A stretch of 64,000 bases of DNA from Harmothoe impar (GCA_947462335.1 OX381713.1:19646381-19710380); one strand, 5' to 3'. Shown: positions 36,291 through 47,690, counted from the stretch's first letter. Notes: a model not told the origin generated them from the sequence alone. Translations and numbers: made by a program.

Positions 36291-36873
36291 TAAACAAAAG
36301 GTCATAGTGATGTTTCCAAGCGCCATAATATACATCGTCACCTCAGTGGAGAAAGGTCATAACTGAAAATCTCTTCTTTTTTTTTTAGATATTTCCATTT
36401 TAAGAAACATAATCATATTTAGAATGCTGTCATACATGACACATCAAAGGAGTGGAAATTCGTCTTCATGTATGATATGGTTTTATACCTCTAATTCATA
36501 CCTAGCCAAATATGTCATATCACAATGCTCATAATTAATGGTATCTATGGTTGCATGATCAAGACAAAGCAGTAACGATCTTTCTCCTCTGAGTTTGAAA
36601 CATTTTCAGTTACAACCTTTCTCCACTGGGGTGACGACATGTCAGAATGGCGCGTAGGACAAGTGTAGGGCCGGTCAGAGAGGGAGGCAGGTTCCGTCTG
36701 TAATCTCAGAGCGTGCGTCCAAAAGGTACTAAATACTTTGTTTCGAGAGTTCCAGCAATTCTCCCTGAATATAGGAATCAATAATTAGCCATAAGAGTCC
36801 ACTACCGTCCTTATGAGCGCTGCAATGATCCAGATGTTTGTGACAGAGCTGTCAATGCTAGCATCTCTATTTA

Positions 36874-37084
36874 GGGTAGATTCACCTGGAGTCGGACACA
36901 TACCTTGAGACGGACACCTGTTTTTGTGGTTATTCAAGCATTTCTAGCCCTTTTTTTGTGAACAGTAGTAAAGTTTAAGTGTTATTCTTTGCAAAAAAAA
37001 ACCACTAGAAGTATGAAGTAGGGTTCATAAATAACCTCAAATTCCACTGTCAGGGTATGTGTCCGACTCAGGGTGAATCTACCC
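36874..37084. mobile_element. MITE, GGGTAGATTCACC family, copy B (inverted)
   Basis: It is 211 bp with ends GGGTAGATTCACC and inner TCGGACACATACCTTGAGACG, and aligns to the reverse complement of the copy at 6985-7198. The left flank is TA and the right flank is CA, so one target-site copy may have mutated. Confidence 0.9.
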
Positions 37085-37286
37085 CAGCCCTTTCAAAAAT
37101 TGCATGATTATCCAAGGCTGCATTCCATCTTGTGGTCATTGTTCCGTTTATGTATCATGACAACAAAAGTGCATAGTAGATGTAGATGGTGTATAGCCCC
37201 CACCTGTGCTACAGACCTCCCACAGAGGGGTACTTGCTGCCTACAGGTGTCAATGTAGGTGACATCTTACACGTCCCTCCCCCTCT

Positions 37287-37387
37287 CACACACACACACA
37301 CACACACATTCTATACACCTGGCTGTAGATGAGCAGGTATGCCCAGGTACCAATGTATACCTTACAGACCCCTCCACCCCCCCCCCC
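37287..37387. repeat. (CA)n and poly-C
   Basis: Eleven CA units at 37287-37308 and about 11 C at 37377-37387. Confidence 0.9.
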
Positions 37388-37744
37388 ACCATCCCACCCC
37401 CACTCCTACTCCCACACTCAACTACCCAACCCACCTGTAGCTCTCTGAGACTCACAGTTGGCAAAGTGGGGAGTACCTTCCCACACACACCTTCCCCACC
37501 ACACATACACACCTGGACCTATTAGGGAGTCTTGTGTTACTGCATAGAGAGCAGCTCACATGGCCAACATTCCCACTGACCTAATCCACTACACCCCTCC
37601 CTTTACCCTCCAAAAACACCTGTATGAGTCCTGGATTCCTGACCATGAAAGGAACTCAGTGTCATCAACTGTTTCTTTGTCCATCTGGACATGATTTGAC
37701 CGGTCTTATTGCCATAGACCTAATGCTGAATGTAATGAGGGTAA

Positions 37745-39462
37745 ATGGACATTCTTATGTCCTTTCCGGTTCCCAACTGTTCATTTGTTAACCCTAAAGG
37801 GCAGCATACTGCTTTAATGTACTGGTGAGTAACGAGCTAATGATGTATTCATGCTAAGCATAGTGTTGTTACACTCCCAAAGAGTCGGCCTGATGCATCA
37901 ATACAGCACCAGTAAGTTATTCTCCGACGCTGCATTGATTTGTGTATCATGAAGACAAAATGATACGGATCATCTACACATCATCCTGTACCTAAAAAGT
38001 TGAGTGTCTTACATGTGTAGCTAAAATGAGGGCATCGCTTAACAATACTAACTAATCAAGAACTTATATTGAGATAATGACATAACTCATATTCTATGCC
38101 ATTTTACTTCATACTGCTTCCACCTGTTGATGCCGGACGAACCTTGGTGCACGTGTAGTTGATTTAGTTAAGAGAAAGCAAGGACCAGAAGGACCATAGA
38201 GCACTAGCTAATGATAAAATGGACATTCTTGTACCTTTTTGCCCTCCCTGTCTTTTTAAGGCAGTTGAGTGGCCATCTGTGTGGGATGGGTTTATGCAAG
38301 ACACGTCTGCTAGCCGGTTAGGTAATGGGTAGTAATGGACATTCTAAGGCCTTCTTTTTGATACCCACCTGTGCATTAAACCTAGGTAAATGGACATCCT
38401 CACCTGTGCTGCTGCTGCTGATACAGGTGGTGGCCATACATTGTGTGGGTGGGCTTGGTTGATATCACTGATGGGGAATTATTGAACATTTAAGTTTTGA
38501 TTGTCGGTATTATGCACCAATGCATTGCTGGTAGGAATTCACCAATATTGCATTTATGCATGTAGACCATTCGAGACTGTATCAACCTCATCACTTCATG
38601 GTGTATGCAAAACAGATGAGTGGGAATGTTGCATTCATCCATCAGGTAAGCATAACTTGTAGGTATAGTGTAGAGCCTATAAGAGACACACATGAGTCCT
38701 GCTGCCAAGCTCAGTATACTTAATGGGCACAAAATTCATTCCAACGTTGAACTAACATTGAATTAACATTGATAGCCAGTTATCAGTTTTAATGCAATGT
38801 TCTGTATACCACTGGTTAAATGTAAGGCAGTATGGAGGAAGGATTAGAGATCATAACCAGAGTGTTAATGCAATGTTGATGAGGAACATATGACAAGCCT
38901 GCAGCTGTGGGCTGCATGGTAGCCACCTGCTGGACGATGTATGTACATGGGTCCTTCATATAATAGTGTTAGAAGTGGGGGAGGGCTAAAATAGGAAGTA
39001 GTGCAGCAAACCTAAAACCTTAATTTAACAGTGAGGTAAAGGGAGGAAAGTATTATCATTTTGACACCCAGACGTCTAGACCTACTCTTGTGAATCTATG
39101 GCAGATGGGTGCCTTAGACCTCAGGGGCCTTCCCACCCACCTGTTGGATCCACACCTGTTCTGCAGCTCAGACAGTTAGGGACCAGACAGGTGGAGGTGA
39201 TAAGTTGGGTAAAATGCCCACCTGCTCTCCAGGTAATAAGGTAATTTGTTCCTCTAGATGCCATATCTAGAGAAGGACATTCTGTTGGAGTCTTAATGGT
39301 AAGACAATGAGAGTAGATGGACATTCTTACAACTTTTTAAGACCATTAGTTCAACACCTCAGCCAGAGGGTGTGTCTTCATGTGTCTTTAATGTAAGATA
39401 GGAGAGGTGGGCATTTCTACTGTACACCTAATGGTCAGATAATAAGAGGAAATGGACATTCT
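37745..39462. repeat. Dispersed degenerate repeat with core ATGGACATTCTT
   Basis: The core occurs at 37745, 38219, 38335, 38390, 39273, 39317, about 39408 and 39452, all in the same orientation. Most copies follow TAATG..GTAA and precede a T/C-rich stretch. Spacing is irregular (about 45-880 bp). The shared context on both sides suggests remnants of a longer repeat unit. Confidence 0.65.
38724..38815. mobile_element. Short copy of the CCCAGTGGGCACA family
   Basis: The left end is ATGGGCACAAAATTCA. The right end complements to CCAGTGGTATACAGAACATTG. The interior repeats the AACATTGAATTAACATTGAT type of word. At 92 bp it is the most compact family member here. Confidence 0.65.
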
Positions 39463-39499
39463 TCCGCCTGTACGATTTCCACCTGTTGTGTCCCAAGGA

Positions 39500-41380
39500 A
39501 TTGCAGACTCCTAAATATGTAACAACCGTAGTATTATTACAGATACACATATATTTAGGTTCAGTGCCGGTTATGGGACATTCTATATAGGATGTCCTCT
39601 CTGTACAATACATGCGCAGTGGATGGTGTTTAGTCTGGGGTGTTTAAGCTGGGGTGTTTAGTCTGAGACAGCAACAGGTAGCCATAACATGGCTGTACAT
39701 TTCGGTCACCTGCCGAAGGAATCCTTCTCTTCTAGGCACCTTACAAAAATGGCGCTTCTCGTTTGCTGCATGGTCTAAGCAAACATAACAATGGTGGCAG
39801 TAAATGTGTACAACACAAGGAAACAATAAGCGCTGGTTTTTTGGGGGGCAACATTTTGGTCGTTAGCGGGGAAAATGTTATAATGGACTATTGTGTGACA
39901 CGCCATTAATACAAAAGTATATGAAAATTAATATGAACTTATATATTGAGCACAATTCCATATGTGAAGGTTAGTACTTATTGTGGGATTATATTTTGAA
40001 TATGACATACACTTGCTCTTTGCCTGTGTATTGGCTGGTTAAGCATCTTCTTTTCAAGCCCCTTTGTGGCTATGTGACTTTTGAACATGGCAACTGTTTG
40101 GTAGTGGCTGTTTATCATATTCCAGCATTTTCTATTCAGGAGAAACTCATAAAGGGATAATCTGTAGATTTTACATAATTAGCAGAGGCTTGAAAATTGT
40201 AACAAAAAAACTTGCTTTTTTTGTTTGAACTGAATCATATCACTTTGCTTCTGGCTGTTAACTCATTCACAACTTATTCTGTTCTGCAAACTTGGCTGAT
40301 ATCCCAGTAAATTACTTTGATACTGTTTGATAATGTTTGAAGCTTGATCTATAGCACCTTTGACTATGGAAATCTGTGACATTTTATAATGAGATAGTAT
40401 GGAACATTAACACACCATTTAACACTTCCCATCTGTGTCAGGGTGTTACATGGGCACCCTACACACAATTCCCGCGTTCGAGCACACTGTTCCACACTGA
40501 AGCGTGTACGCAGGTTAGTATAATAGCCGATTTTCTCTGACCTGATCAGCACTCCCTACCAATGTAAAAGCAGCCTGCAAGAAGGTCTATGCTAACAATT
40601 GTCCTTGTTAGTAACAAATGTAGCTGTGACGTCACACAAGGTCTCACCTTACTGAATCTGTTATTTCTGTCCACACCTTGTCCGCAAATCAGCACAGCCT
40701 GTCTCTGAACTGTTTGAAGTCTCTTGCATCTTGGTTCACTTATACTAATACAATAAATTGAATGGACAATATTACAAGGGCTATAGATCTACCCCTCATC
40801 ATATTAGTTATCATAATTATCAACATGTTTATCCCAAAGACCATCCACTGTGTGTTCAGTGCAATGTTAATATTTGTGTCTGTGAGAACTCACCAATGCC
40901 CTGAGTAACATGGCGGAGTCTGACTTTTAAGGAGATGACTTAACACTGTGAGGGTATCATAAAACCATGTAGTCTTTGAAGGGCACAGAACATTAGGGTC
41001 AGCGAACTAGACAGTCTATGTATACAGTCAGTTTGTTTGGAATTCAAAAGAAGTTCTCCGAGATGGACTGAATTGCCTTTCAGAAAGTTGCCTGTATAAA
41101 TTGTGATGTTATTCCTTTAAATATGAGTTTGCTGTTGTCTATCAAAATCGATGATTGCCAACTTTAGCAAACTAGTATTCCTGTATGTGGTACCTGACTT
41201 CTGTGAGTGTAATACAAATATAATAGTGTGTTGAAAGAGTAAAAGTGGGAGAGGGAGAGAACGAGAATGAGAGGCACATACGCAGAGAAAAAGGAAACAG
41301 AGAGACAGTGACAGAGGCAGAGGTCAATCGCTGTTTAGAACTGACTGATCATTCCTGTTTCACGGTACTTCTAACGTTTA
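39500..41380. other. No supported gene
   Basis: Unique-looking sequence without recognised elements. It may be intronic to the exon at 41388. Confidence 0.4.
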
Positions 41381-41387
41381 TCTGCAG

Positions 41388-41492
41388 GACATGGACAGCT
41401 TCCCTGACTCTGACCCGTTTCCTAGTTATGGCAGAGTTGTATACCTTCATGATAGATGACGGTCACGACATTATTGTACATTTACTGTCAGT
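41388..41492 (+). CDS. Candidate internal exon with strong splice sites
   Basis: The acceptor has a branch-point-like TTCTAAC 18 bases before TCTGCAG (ending 41387). The donor is TCAGT|GTAAGT at 41493. The 105-bp exon has one open frame, starting after one base and ending with two spare bases. It encodes TWTASLTLTRFLVMAELYTF and then MIDDGHDIIVHLLS. The size is typical and both splice sites are near consensus. The other two frames have stops. The family is not recognised and neighbouring exons were not found. Confidence 0.45.
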
Positions 41493-41544
41493 GTAAGTAA
41501 CACGCATTTTAAAAACATTCTGGGATTCGAGATTACCATTAGAC

Positions 41545-41658
41545 TGGAATATAACAGGTAATATGAAGCAGCAGAATCAGTGATGTCCCACACTTCAAAC
41601 TTAGTGTAAAAATTAAACATATTAGGTTCTGCTGCTTCACATTACCTGTTATATTCCA
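41545..41658. repeat. Inverted repeat, 32-bp arms, 50-bp loop
   Basis: TGGAATATAACAGGTAATAT and the following GAAGCAGCAGAA pair with the complement at 41627-41658, with one mismatch. It could be a small MITE or a transcribed hairpin. No flanking duplication is clear. Confidence 0.85.
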
Positions 41659-42232
41659 CTGTACTTCTTATGACATTTTACACCGGCTCCAGGATATCCT
41701 TGAATATTCCTAGTTCACTATCTATATTGTTTTACACTAGCCGTATCACATCATCAAGTATTCCTGGGGCATCCTCTGGGCCCCAGCTAATTTACAATTT
41801 TGGGCATATGGCTCCTGTATGTCCACTCATTATGCTTTTCTTTATTACTACTGTTTTACACTATAGCTGTAGGACTTTGCTCCTGCTTTACAGCTGTTGT
41901 CTGTCGTGCATGTAGAAAAGAATGATGCAAATTCAGATCCCTGACTGCATGCTGTGACCTAGCACGTACACCACACTATATAAACTACCTAACCATAATC
42001 CCTGCAGACACTAAACATGAAGTTCTGACATCCAAGTAGTGATTTAGTGTTTCTGCTATAAGACGAGCATCCCAGCATAAGAATAGTTTACAGTGGGAGA
42101 TAGAAGGAGAGGGATTATTGGTGAAAACTGGTGTACGAATGTGAAAAGGGGAAAACGAGGAAGCAAAAGAAGGATAGCTAGTGAGGGTAGAAGGAGGAAT
42201 GGTCAGAAGTAGGCAGGCAGGCAAGCATAGAG

Positions 42233-42427
42233 CACAGAGAAAAGAAATAGAGTCAAAAGTGAGTCCAAGTTGTCTTCAGAACGACTCCCCTCTTTACGGC
42301 AGCCCAGACTGCATAAGAGAGTCTAGGTGACTCCCTGGGCGACCTAAGGGAGTCACCTGAGGGAGTTACATAGCTACCTGACTCACCTAGGGCAGTCACA
42401 TAAGGACTAGCTGTGTCTTTTCTCAGC
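42233..42427. mobile_element. CACAGAGAAAAG-family MITE, decayed copy B
   Basis: It starts CACAGAGAAAAGAAATAGAG and contains GGTGACTCCCTGGGCGACC and AAGGGAGTCACCTG, as in the copy at 8356-8641. The right half is largely deleted and ends near CTGTGTCTTTTCTCAG. About 195 bp, versus 286 in the fuller copy. Confidence 0.8.
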
Positions 42428-42858
42428 AATCAGGGTCCGTTGCCTAGGTAGGTAGTTAGAGATGTAGGGAGGGAGGATTGCAGAAAGGGAGTAGAGGCAG
42501 AGAGGTGAACAGACAGAGGGAAAACAGAGCCAGGCAAGGTGCTAGCGAAGGCGGTGTTGCAAACTGGGGAATGGAGCAAGTTAATCTATAGAACGAAAAG
42601 AGTGCAAAAGTAGACAGAGAAATAAATGGAAATGAAAACACCCAGACGTAGAAAGCAAGTGAGAAGAGACCATTACACTCTCCCAGCAGAGTCTACACGT
42701 GGGGCTGGACTCTGCCCATCTTCCCAAGGTTAATGATTATCACTCTCCCATGCACTATCAGAAACATGGCCAAAATACCTCAATCTGCAGGGAGAGTGTT
42801 CCACCTTCTCAGGAGTAACAACCGGAATTGGCATGTGTTTCACTGAGTACATTCCCCT

Positions 42859-42892
42859 ACTACAAAAGCACCGACTTCCGGTCCCAGAATGC
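42859..42892. promoter_or_regulatory. ETS site beside a ZNF143-type motif
   Basis: ACTACAA (42859), ACTTCCGGT (42874-42882) and CCCAGAATGC (42883-42892) lie in a row. They resemble the split ZNF143/STAF site with an ETS site embedded. The transcription direction and target gene are unknown. Confidence 0.4.
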
Positions 42893-43114
42893 TGCTTTTT
42901 GCCCTTTGCTGAAATGCCAAAGACAAAGGAGTGGAGGGGGAGCTGCTGTGACGAGGGTGGGGTCAGAGGTACTGGCTGAGGTTAAGAGGAAATAGTGTTT
43001 CTGGAAGGGAAGTGGTCTGTTCCATATATCCTTGCTAAATGATGCTTCAATATCAGAGAGGAGTAAATAGATTGCTTACAGATTATTGCAATTCTTATCA
43101 CCAAAACATGAATC

Positions 43115-43460
43115 AAGGCTGAAGGCAACTCATCAGCTGGATGGACATGGGTATTAATGAAGTGTAGTGTTGTCTGAGACAAAGCTGTGCCCTGTGCCAA
43201 ACTGGAAATATGGAGGTGGAAATGTAAGTCACTAGATAGGAATAGTATTGACGTTTTATCAAATTAGCTGATAAGGTAGAAGAAGTCTACGAAGGCTGAA
43301 GGCAACTCATCAGCTGGATGGACATGGGTATTAATGAAGTGTAGTGTTGTCTGAGACAAAGCTGTGCCCTGTGCCAAACTGGAAAGAATTATGGAGGTGG
43401 ACATGTAAGTCACTAGATAGGAATTTTTATCAAATCAGCTGATAAGGTGGAAGAAGAAAA
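43115..43460. repeat. 177-bp tandem duplication
   Basis: AAGGCTGAAGGCAACTCATC begins copies at 43115 and 43292. The copies are nearly identical, apart from a five-base insertion (AGAAT) and a short deletion in the second. It is a recent duplication. Confidence 0.95.
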
Positions 43461-43823
43461 TGCAAGCGCTTTTCTGACAGTACTTAAGTGATGCTGGAAG
43501 CCAACAATTGAAAGGATTCAATAAACAGGAGAGATTGTATGGCCTGCTAACTATGAACAATACATGTTATTATTCTTATATCAGGAATATTTTTCAACTG
43601 TTTAAATAAACACTTAAAGACTTTGGAGATGGCAAAAAGAGGTGGGGATGATCCTGTAGACTACTTTGAAGCGTTTTATAGTAAAGTAGAAAATAGGACT
43701 ACTCTGAGAGCAGCATTGGAAAGAGTAGTTTATCTCGGCATTGTGGTAAAATTAAGACAGCTTGGTGAGATATCTATCAGGGCATGTACATGGATGTCTG
43801 GTCCAAGTTGACGATATCGCAAA

Positions 43824-44077
43824 CAGTGGCATAGGAAAAGGGGGGCAGGGGGTCCCCCCCCCCTCCAATCACAGAGGAGGGGGAGCCTGAATATGTTTGC
43901 GCCCCCCCCCCCCCAAAAAAAAGATATTGCCAAGACCCTATAAAATAATACACACATTTCCCAATTTGTACCTCATCATCATCATACTTAGAACTTAGAA
44001 TTTGATTTTTATGCTGGTTTGGTTGGGCCCCTCCTGCCCCCCCCTCCCCCGATGAAGATTTGCTTCCTACGCCTCTG
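43824..44077. mobile_element. Non-autonomous DNA element, CAGTGGCATAGGAA end
   Basis: The left end CAGTGGCATAGGAAAAGG and the right end (complement CAGAGGCGTAGGAAGC) are imperfect inverted repeats, each followed inward by G-rich runs. The CAGxGGC start is typical of hAT-type ends. I could not find a convincing 8-bp flanking duplication. Confidence 0.6.
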
Positions 44078-44079
44078 GC

Positions 44080-45000
44080 AAGCGTGTAGGAAAATGAAGA
44101 TGCCACTGTCGGAGATATTCCATCAAATTTACAGGATAGTGGACAAAATTACCACTCCTACTAGAGGAAGAACGTTTCTAGATAGACAGCCATAATCTTA
44201 TCGGGTGGACACACCACTAGTTAAAAAAAAATTCCTTAAATTAGTCGTTTATCTACCACTTAAAATGATTGACTTATTTTCTTTAAATGAGAATTATTTT
44301 CTATATGGTAAACTTGGAGAAGTTGACCCTCTTTACATTAATTAGTTGGGTGGATGCTGGCTTCATTAATTAACGACCGGTCCATTTATGATTGTAACAG
44401 GTACAGGGTAAACATGTACCTGCAGGTAATGCTTTCACCGCTGTCTCCAGATGATACTTTTACCTGTCTCCGTAGTCACCACATGGCTCCCATGCTGGCG
44501 GCTTACGCAGACCTACAGGGTACTATACGGCGTATATAGCCTCATGAACCTCGTGAACTAACAATGCACCCGGGTAAAATATCTCAGAACCAGGCCGGCT
44601 ATACCCGGTCAGGAATGGCATGGCCTGTCCCAAGTCAAGATCTCTGTTGTAGGACTGAGTGAGGTACAACCAAGCAGCACAGATCCTGGTGAAGGTCATA
44701 ACGTTTTTATATTGCGTCAATTATATAGTTTTTGATTCGAGCAATATAAACAAAGGAAGATGATATGTTTCATTTGTATCTACCAAAACAGTCAAATGAT
44801 GGTGTAGTCAATTTTGAACAACAGTTGTGGGGGGGGGGGGTGATCCTCCAGAGGGCATCCAGTTCTTGAAACCCCAAACTAAATTTTCGCTGAAATAAAA
44901 CAGTCATTTCCCTCCACACTCTAAAGAGATCAACACTTCAGAGGGGCCAATCCTCGCCCAAATCTAACTTAGATTATGAATTCTGGTGCCAGCGTGTAGA
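44080..45000. other. No supported gene
   Basis: A poly-G run near 44829. A frame around 44424-44539 is open between plausible splice-like sites but has no clear boundaries and is not called. Confidence 0.35.
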
Positions 45001-45006
45001 CACCAG

Positions 45007-45245
45007 GCTGTGTCTAACCAAATAGATACAATGGAAACAATCTATGGCATGAAAACAGCTTTAAACATCTGCATTGTCAAAAGCAAGGAGAGATAGTGAC
45101 AAGCATTCAGTCTATTTGATGCATTACCTATTCTAGAACATGTAAGAAATAATCAAATTGACGCTTTCCAGTCATAGATTTTTCACGGTCATAGATTGTT
45201 CCTGGTCTTAGACTTTCAACTTGTATTGATTTGGTGAGACACAGC
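45007..45245. mobile_element. MITE-like element, GCTGTGTCTCAC family, copy B
   Basis: The left end is GCTGTGTCTAACCAAATAGA. The right end complements to GCTGTGTCTCACCAAATCAA. CACCAG flanks both sides (45001-45006, 45246-45251), a 6-bp duplication of the same pattern (CAYCAG) as at the copy at 5897-6241. It is 239 bp and non-coding. Confidence 0.88.
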
Positions 45246-45320
45246 CACCAGCGTGTTCAGTACTGGCCATGCAGTCATCAACAGCACCAGAAGGAAGTAG
45301 CGACATGGGGGTAACGAGTT

Positions 45321-45393
45321 GCATGCTGGGATTTGGCAGCCACTAACAGGAAACACGTGGTTATTTGCTGCTGACAATGCCCAGTGCGCATGT
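45321..45393 (+). promoter_or_regulatory. ZNF143-type and NRF1-like promoter motifs
   Basis: GCATGCTGGGATTTG at 45321-45335 matches the conserved ZNF143/STAF promoter core. TGCGCATG at about 45385 is NRF1-like and overlaps the ATG of a candidate first exon. Confidence 0.45.
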
Positions 45394-45623
45394 CAGGGCG
45401 GCGGGTGTTGTTCCTGTATCCACCACCAGGTGGCTGTCCGCCAGCCCCACTCTCCAAGCAGAGTGGGATATCATCTCTGCCCTCTTATCAAGTGATACTA
45501 TTCATACGGCTTCTTCTTCTTACTTACCCTTCAATTAAACCGTCCATAGTTGTAAAAGTGATGAGAATGAGGTTACCATTTGCTGAAATAGGATGTACGT
45601 ATCCTGTGCTGTTAGATAATTAG
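45390..45623 (+). CDS. Candidate first coding exon
   Basis: The ATG at 45390 starts MSGRRVLFLYPPPGG. A possible donor CACCAG|GTGGCT follows at 45429/45430. Unspliced, the frame runs to a stop at 45621-45623 and includes a hydrophobic stretch (VILFIRLLLL). The position just after promoter-type motifs is the main support. The product is unknown. Confidence 0.3.
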   Translation: MSGRRVLFLYPPPGGCPPAPLSKQSGISSLPSYQVILFIRLLLLTYPSIKPSIVVKVMRMRLPFAEIGCTYPVLLDN

Positions 45624-46214
45624 ACCTAGTTTGCTCAAGCTAAGGACAATGAAGATGAAGTACTCTCTGACGATCTGAAGGAAGAAATAAATTTAATTAA
45701 AGAACAGAGGTATTAACGACAGAAAATAAGATGGCCAGTTTAAAAAGTTAGCAATAAACCACTCCTCTCTCTAGGTTTTGGGATGGATATGTAATCCCCT
45801 CTGCGCTAGCTGCCATGCCCCACATTGGCCTTGACAGAGGGAAGAATTTTACCCAATCAAAAAGGACAGTCAGAAAGGAAAAACGAAAGTTTGACAGATT
45901 TTACAGCCAGAATGTTTGGGACCATGAGGTGGTGAGCACCAATGCATTAGATGAGAGCATAACAGGATGCAAGAGAGTGAAAGATAGTTGGCAGAAGTAT
46001 ATAGTGGCCCACACACGTGGACTTTGGTATAGGGGGACAAACCGAGGACAGAAGAGGATTCTCTGTGGGAAGATGGATGGACAAACATTTAATTGACATG
46101 GGCAACATGGGCATTCAGTTGAATGAGATATGATAAATGACAGTGTCACAATGTCAACTTTCAAGGTCTGAATATGTCTTTATTTGCCATATCGCAGGTT
46201 ACAAATCTGGGTAG

Positions 46215-46260
46215 CAGGCGCGGATTCAGAGGGGGGCAGACCCGGCGTACGCCCCCCTAT
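46215..46260. mobile_element. Solo transposon end
   Basis: CAGGCGCGGATTCAGAGGGG and the following G/C-rich stretch resemble ends of DNA transposons seen in many invertebrates. I did not find the opposite end nearby, so it is a remnant. Confidence 0.4.
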
Positions 46261-46269
46261 TTTCCTGTA

Positions 46270-47100
46270 TATTTTGATATAATTTTTTCAATACGTTATT
46301 ATGACAATTTTTTTCAGTATGTTATTATGACAAATAATTTACATGAAGATCCTTATTCGTTTATTGCACATCAACTGAATTCCATACATGTGCTGGGTTA
46401 TATAAACATGAATTATGTAGATGATCTTAAGAAAACTCCATGGCCTATTTCTCTACTTTTTGTTCCTCCTGTCACATGACACTAGCTTCCAAAATGCCCA
46501 AGTCACCCTGTCGGTTCAAACCGGATAGAGAGGGATGCAACAGTACGGTTGAAACTGTGAGGCAAAAGAAGGTGCGTTGAACAGCAGGTTTTGACTCAGG
46601 AATAAGGAACAGGGAGGTGGAGGAGCAAGGTGGGACCTAGAAATAAGGAGAGAGCATAGATAACAGGCTTGGCTCCAGCATTTTATTTTTTAGGTTTACA
46701 AAAAAAAAAAAATTGCAGAGCACCACCAGTACAGGATGAACATAATTTATGATAATTATGGCAAAAAATCATGGTACCATTTTGTTTGTTGTTTCTCATT
46801 TCTGTTGCTTAACATAATATTTTACCAGGGTAATTAACCTAGTTTGTTGACACATATCAAATAAGGCGCTGCAGGTACAACAAAAATTACAAACAAAGAA
46901 AAACAAGGCACATTGCTACAGAGTCTAAAATGTAAATTACTTTTTGAAAAGGGCAGTGTGAATAGGCATTTGATAAGGGGGATAGAATCCATCCATTCTC
47001 ATGGTACAAGAAAGAACTCTTGGCAATGGAAGACTGGAGCCGAGAGGTGATAGGTCAAGGCATACAGAGGCAGTGGTTTCTGCTGTGGTTGGCGCCATCG
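46270..47100. other. No supported gene
   Basis: AT-rich, with a run of about 12 A near 46699. No elements with paired ends were found. Confidence 0.4.
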
Positions 47101-47106
47101 TTAGTT

Positions 47107-47147
47107 GGGCGGGGCGGCACTAGGGGGCGGTGCCATGTAAACACGTG
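47107..47147. promoter_or_regulatory. GC box, CTCF-like site, FOX and E-box motifs
   Basis: GGGCGGGGC (47108-47116), CACTAGGGGGCGGTGCC (47118-47134, matching the CTCF core), TGTAAACA (47136-47143) and CACGTG (47142-47147) are packed into about 40 bp. It lies about 0.7 kb before the coding candidate at 47841. Confidence 0.45.
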
Positions 47148-47644
47148 ACAGGTGTTTATAGGTAACTGAGACGCTGTGTTTGGGCGTCCCGTCCCTGCGT
47201 CTCTCCGGCCAGTGTCCCCTGTACTCCCAGTCCTACCTAATAACCTGCGCTATACCACCAGGCTGACACTTTGTAGGTTCTTTTCACATTGTGTACACAA
47301 TGTTGGGCCACCCTCTTTCCCATCTCATCCCAACCCCTTGTCTTACCGTTTGTTGTGCAGCATGCGTCCTATACATTGTTGTTGGCGTACATATTGGTTT
47401 GTTGTTTCATCTTTTCGGCTAGAATTCCTGTACCTCCTGCTATTCATTCTCTGCACCTGTTTTCCCTATTCTCGCTACTCAACTCCTATCATTCCTTCTG
47501 ACCCCCCTCCCCCCTGTCCACCGTCTACCTGGATACCTCGGTCAACTGCATTAATTTATTTCGATGCCATTGTATGTATCTCCAGAACTTATTATGCCCC
47601 GTTGCTTAATTGAGACCCTTCAGGCACTTAACACCTTAATTTAG

Positions 47645-47690
47645 TGGTATTGTTGTTGCTGTTGGTGTTGTTGTTCTTGCTGTTAATTAT
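47645..47690. repeat. (GTT)n low-complexity stretch
   Basis: Imperfect GTT/GCT triplets over about 45 bases. Confidence 0.8.

Noticed and set aside
38531..38646. Possible exon ending in a good donor (CATCAG|GTAAGC)
   Set aside because: The acceptor lacks a pyrimidine tract, and part of the peptide repeats because of a local degenerate duplication.
45815..46096. 93-codon basic frame
   Set aside because: No splice or promoter support, and the opposite strand is equally open.
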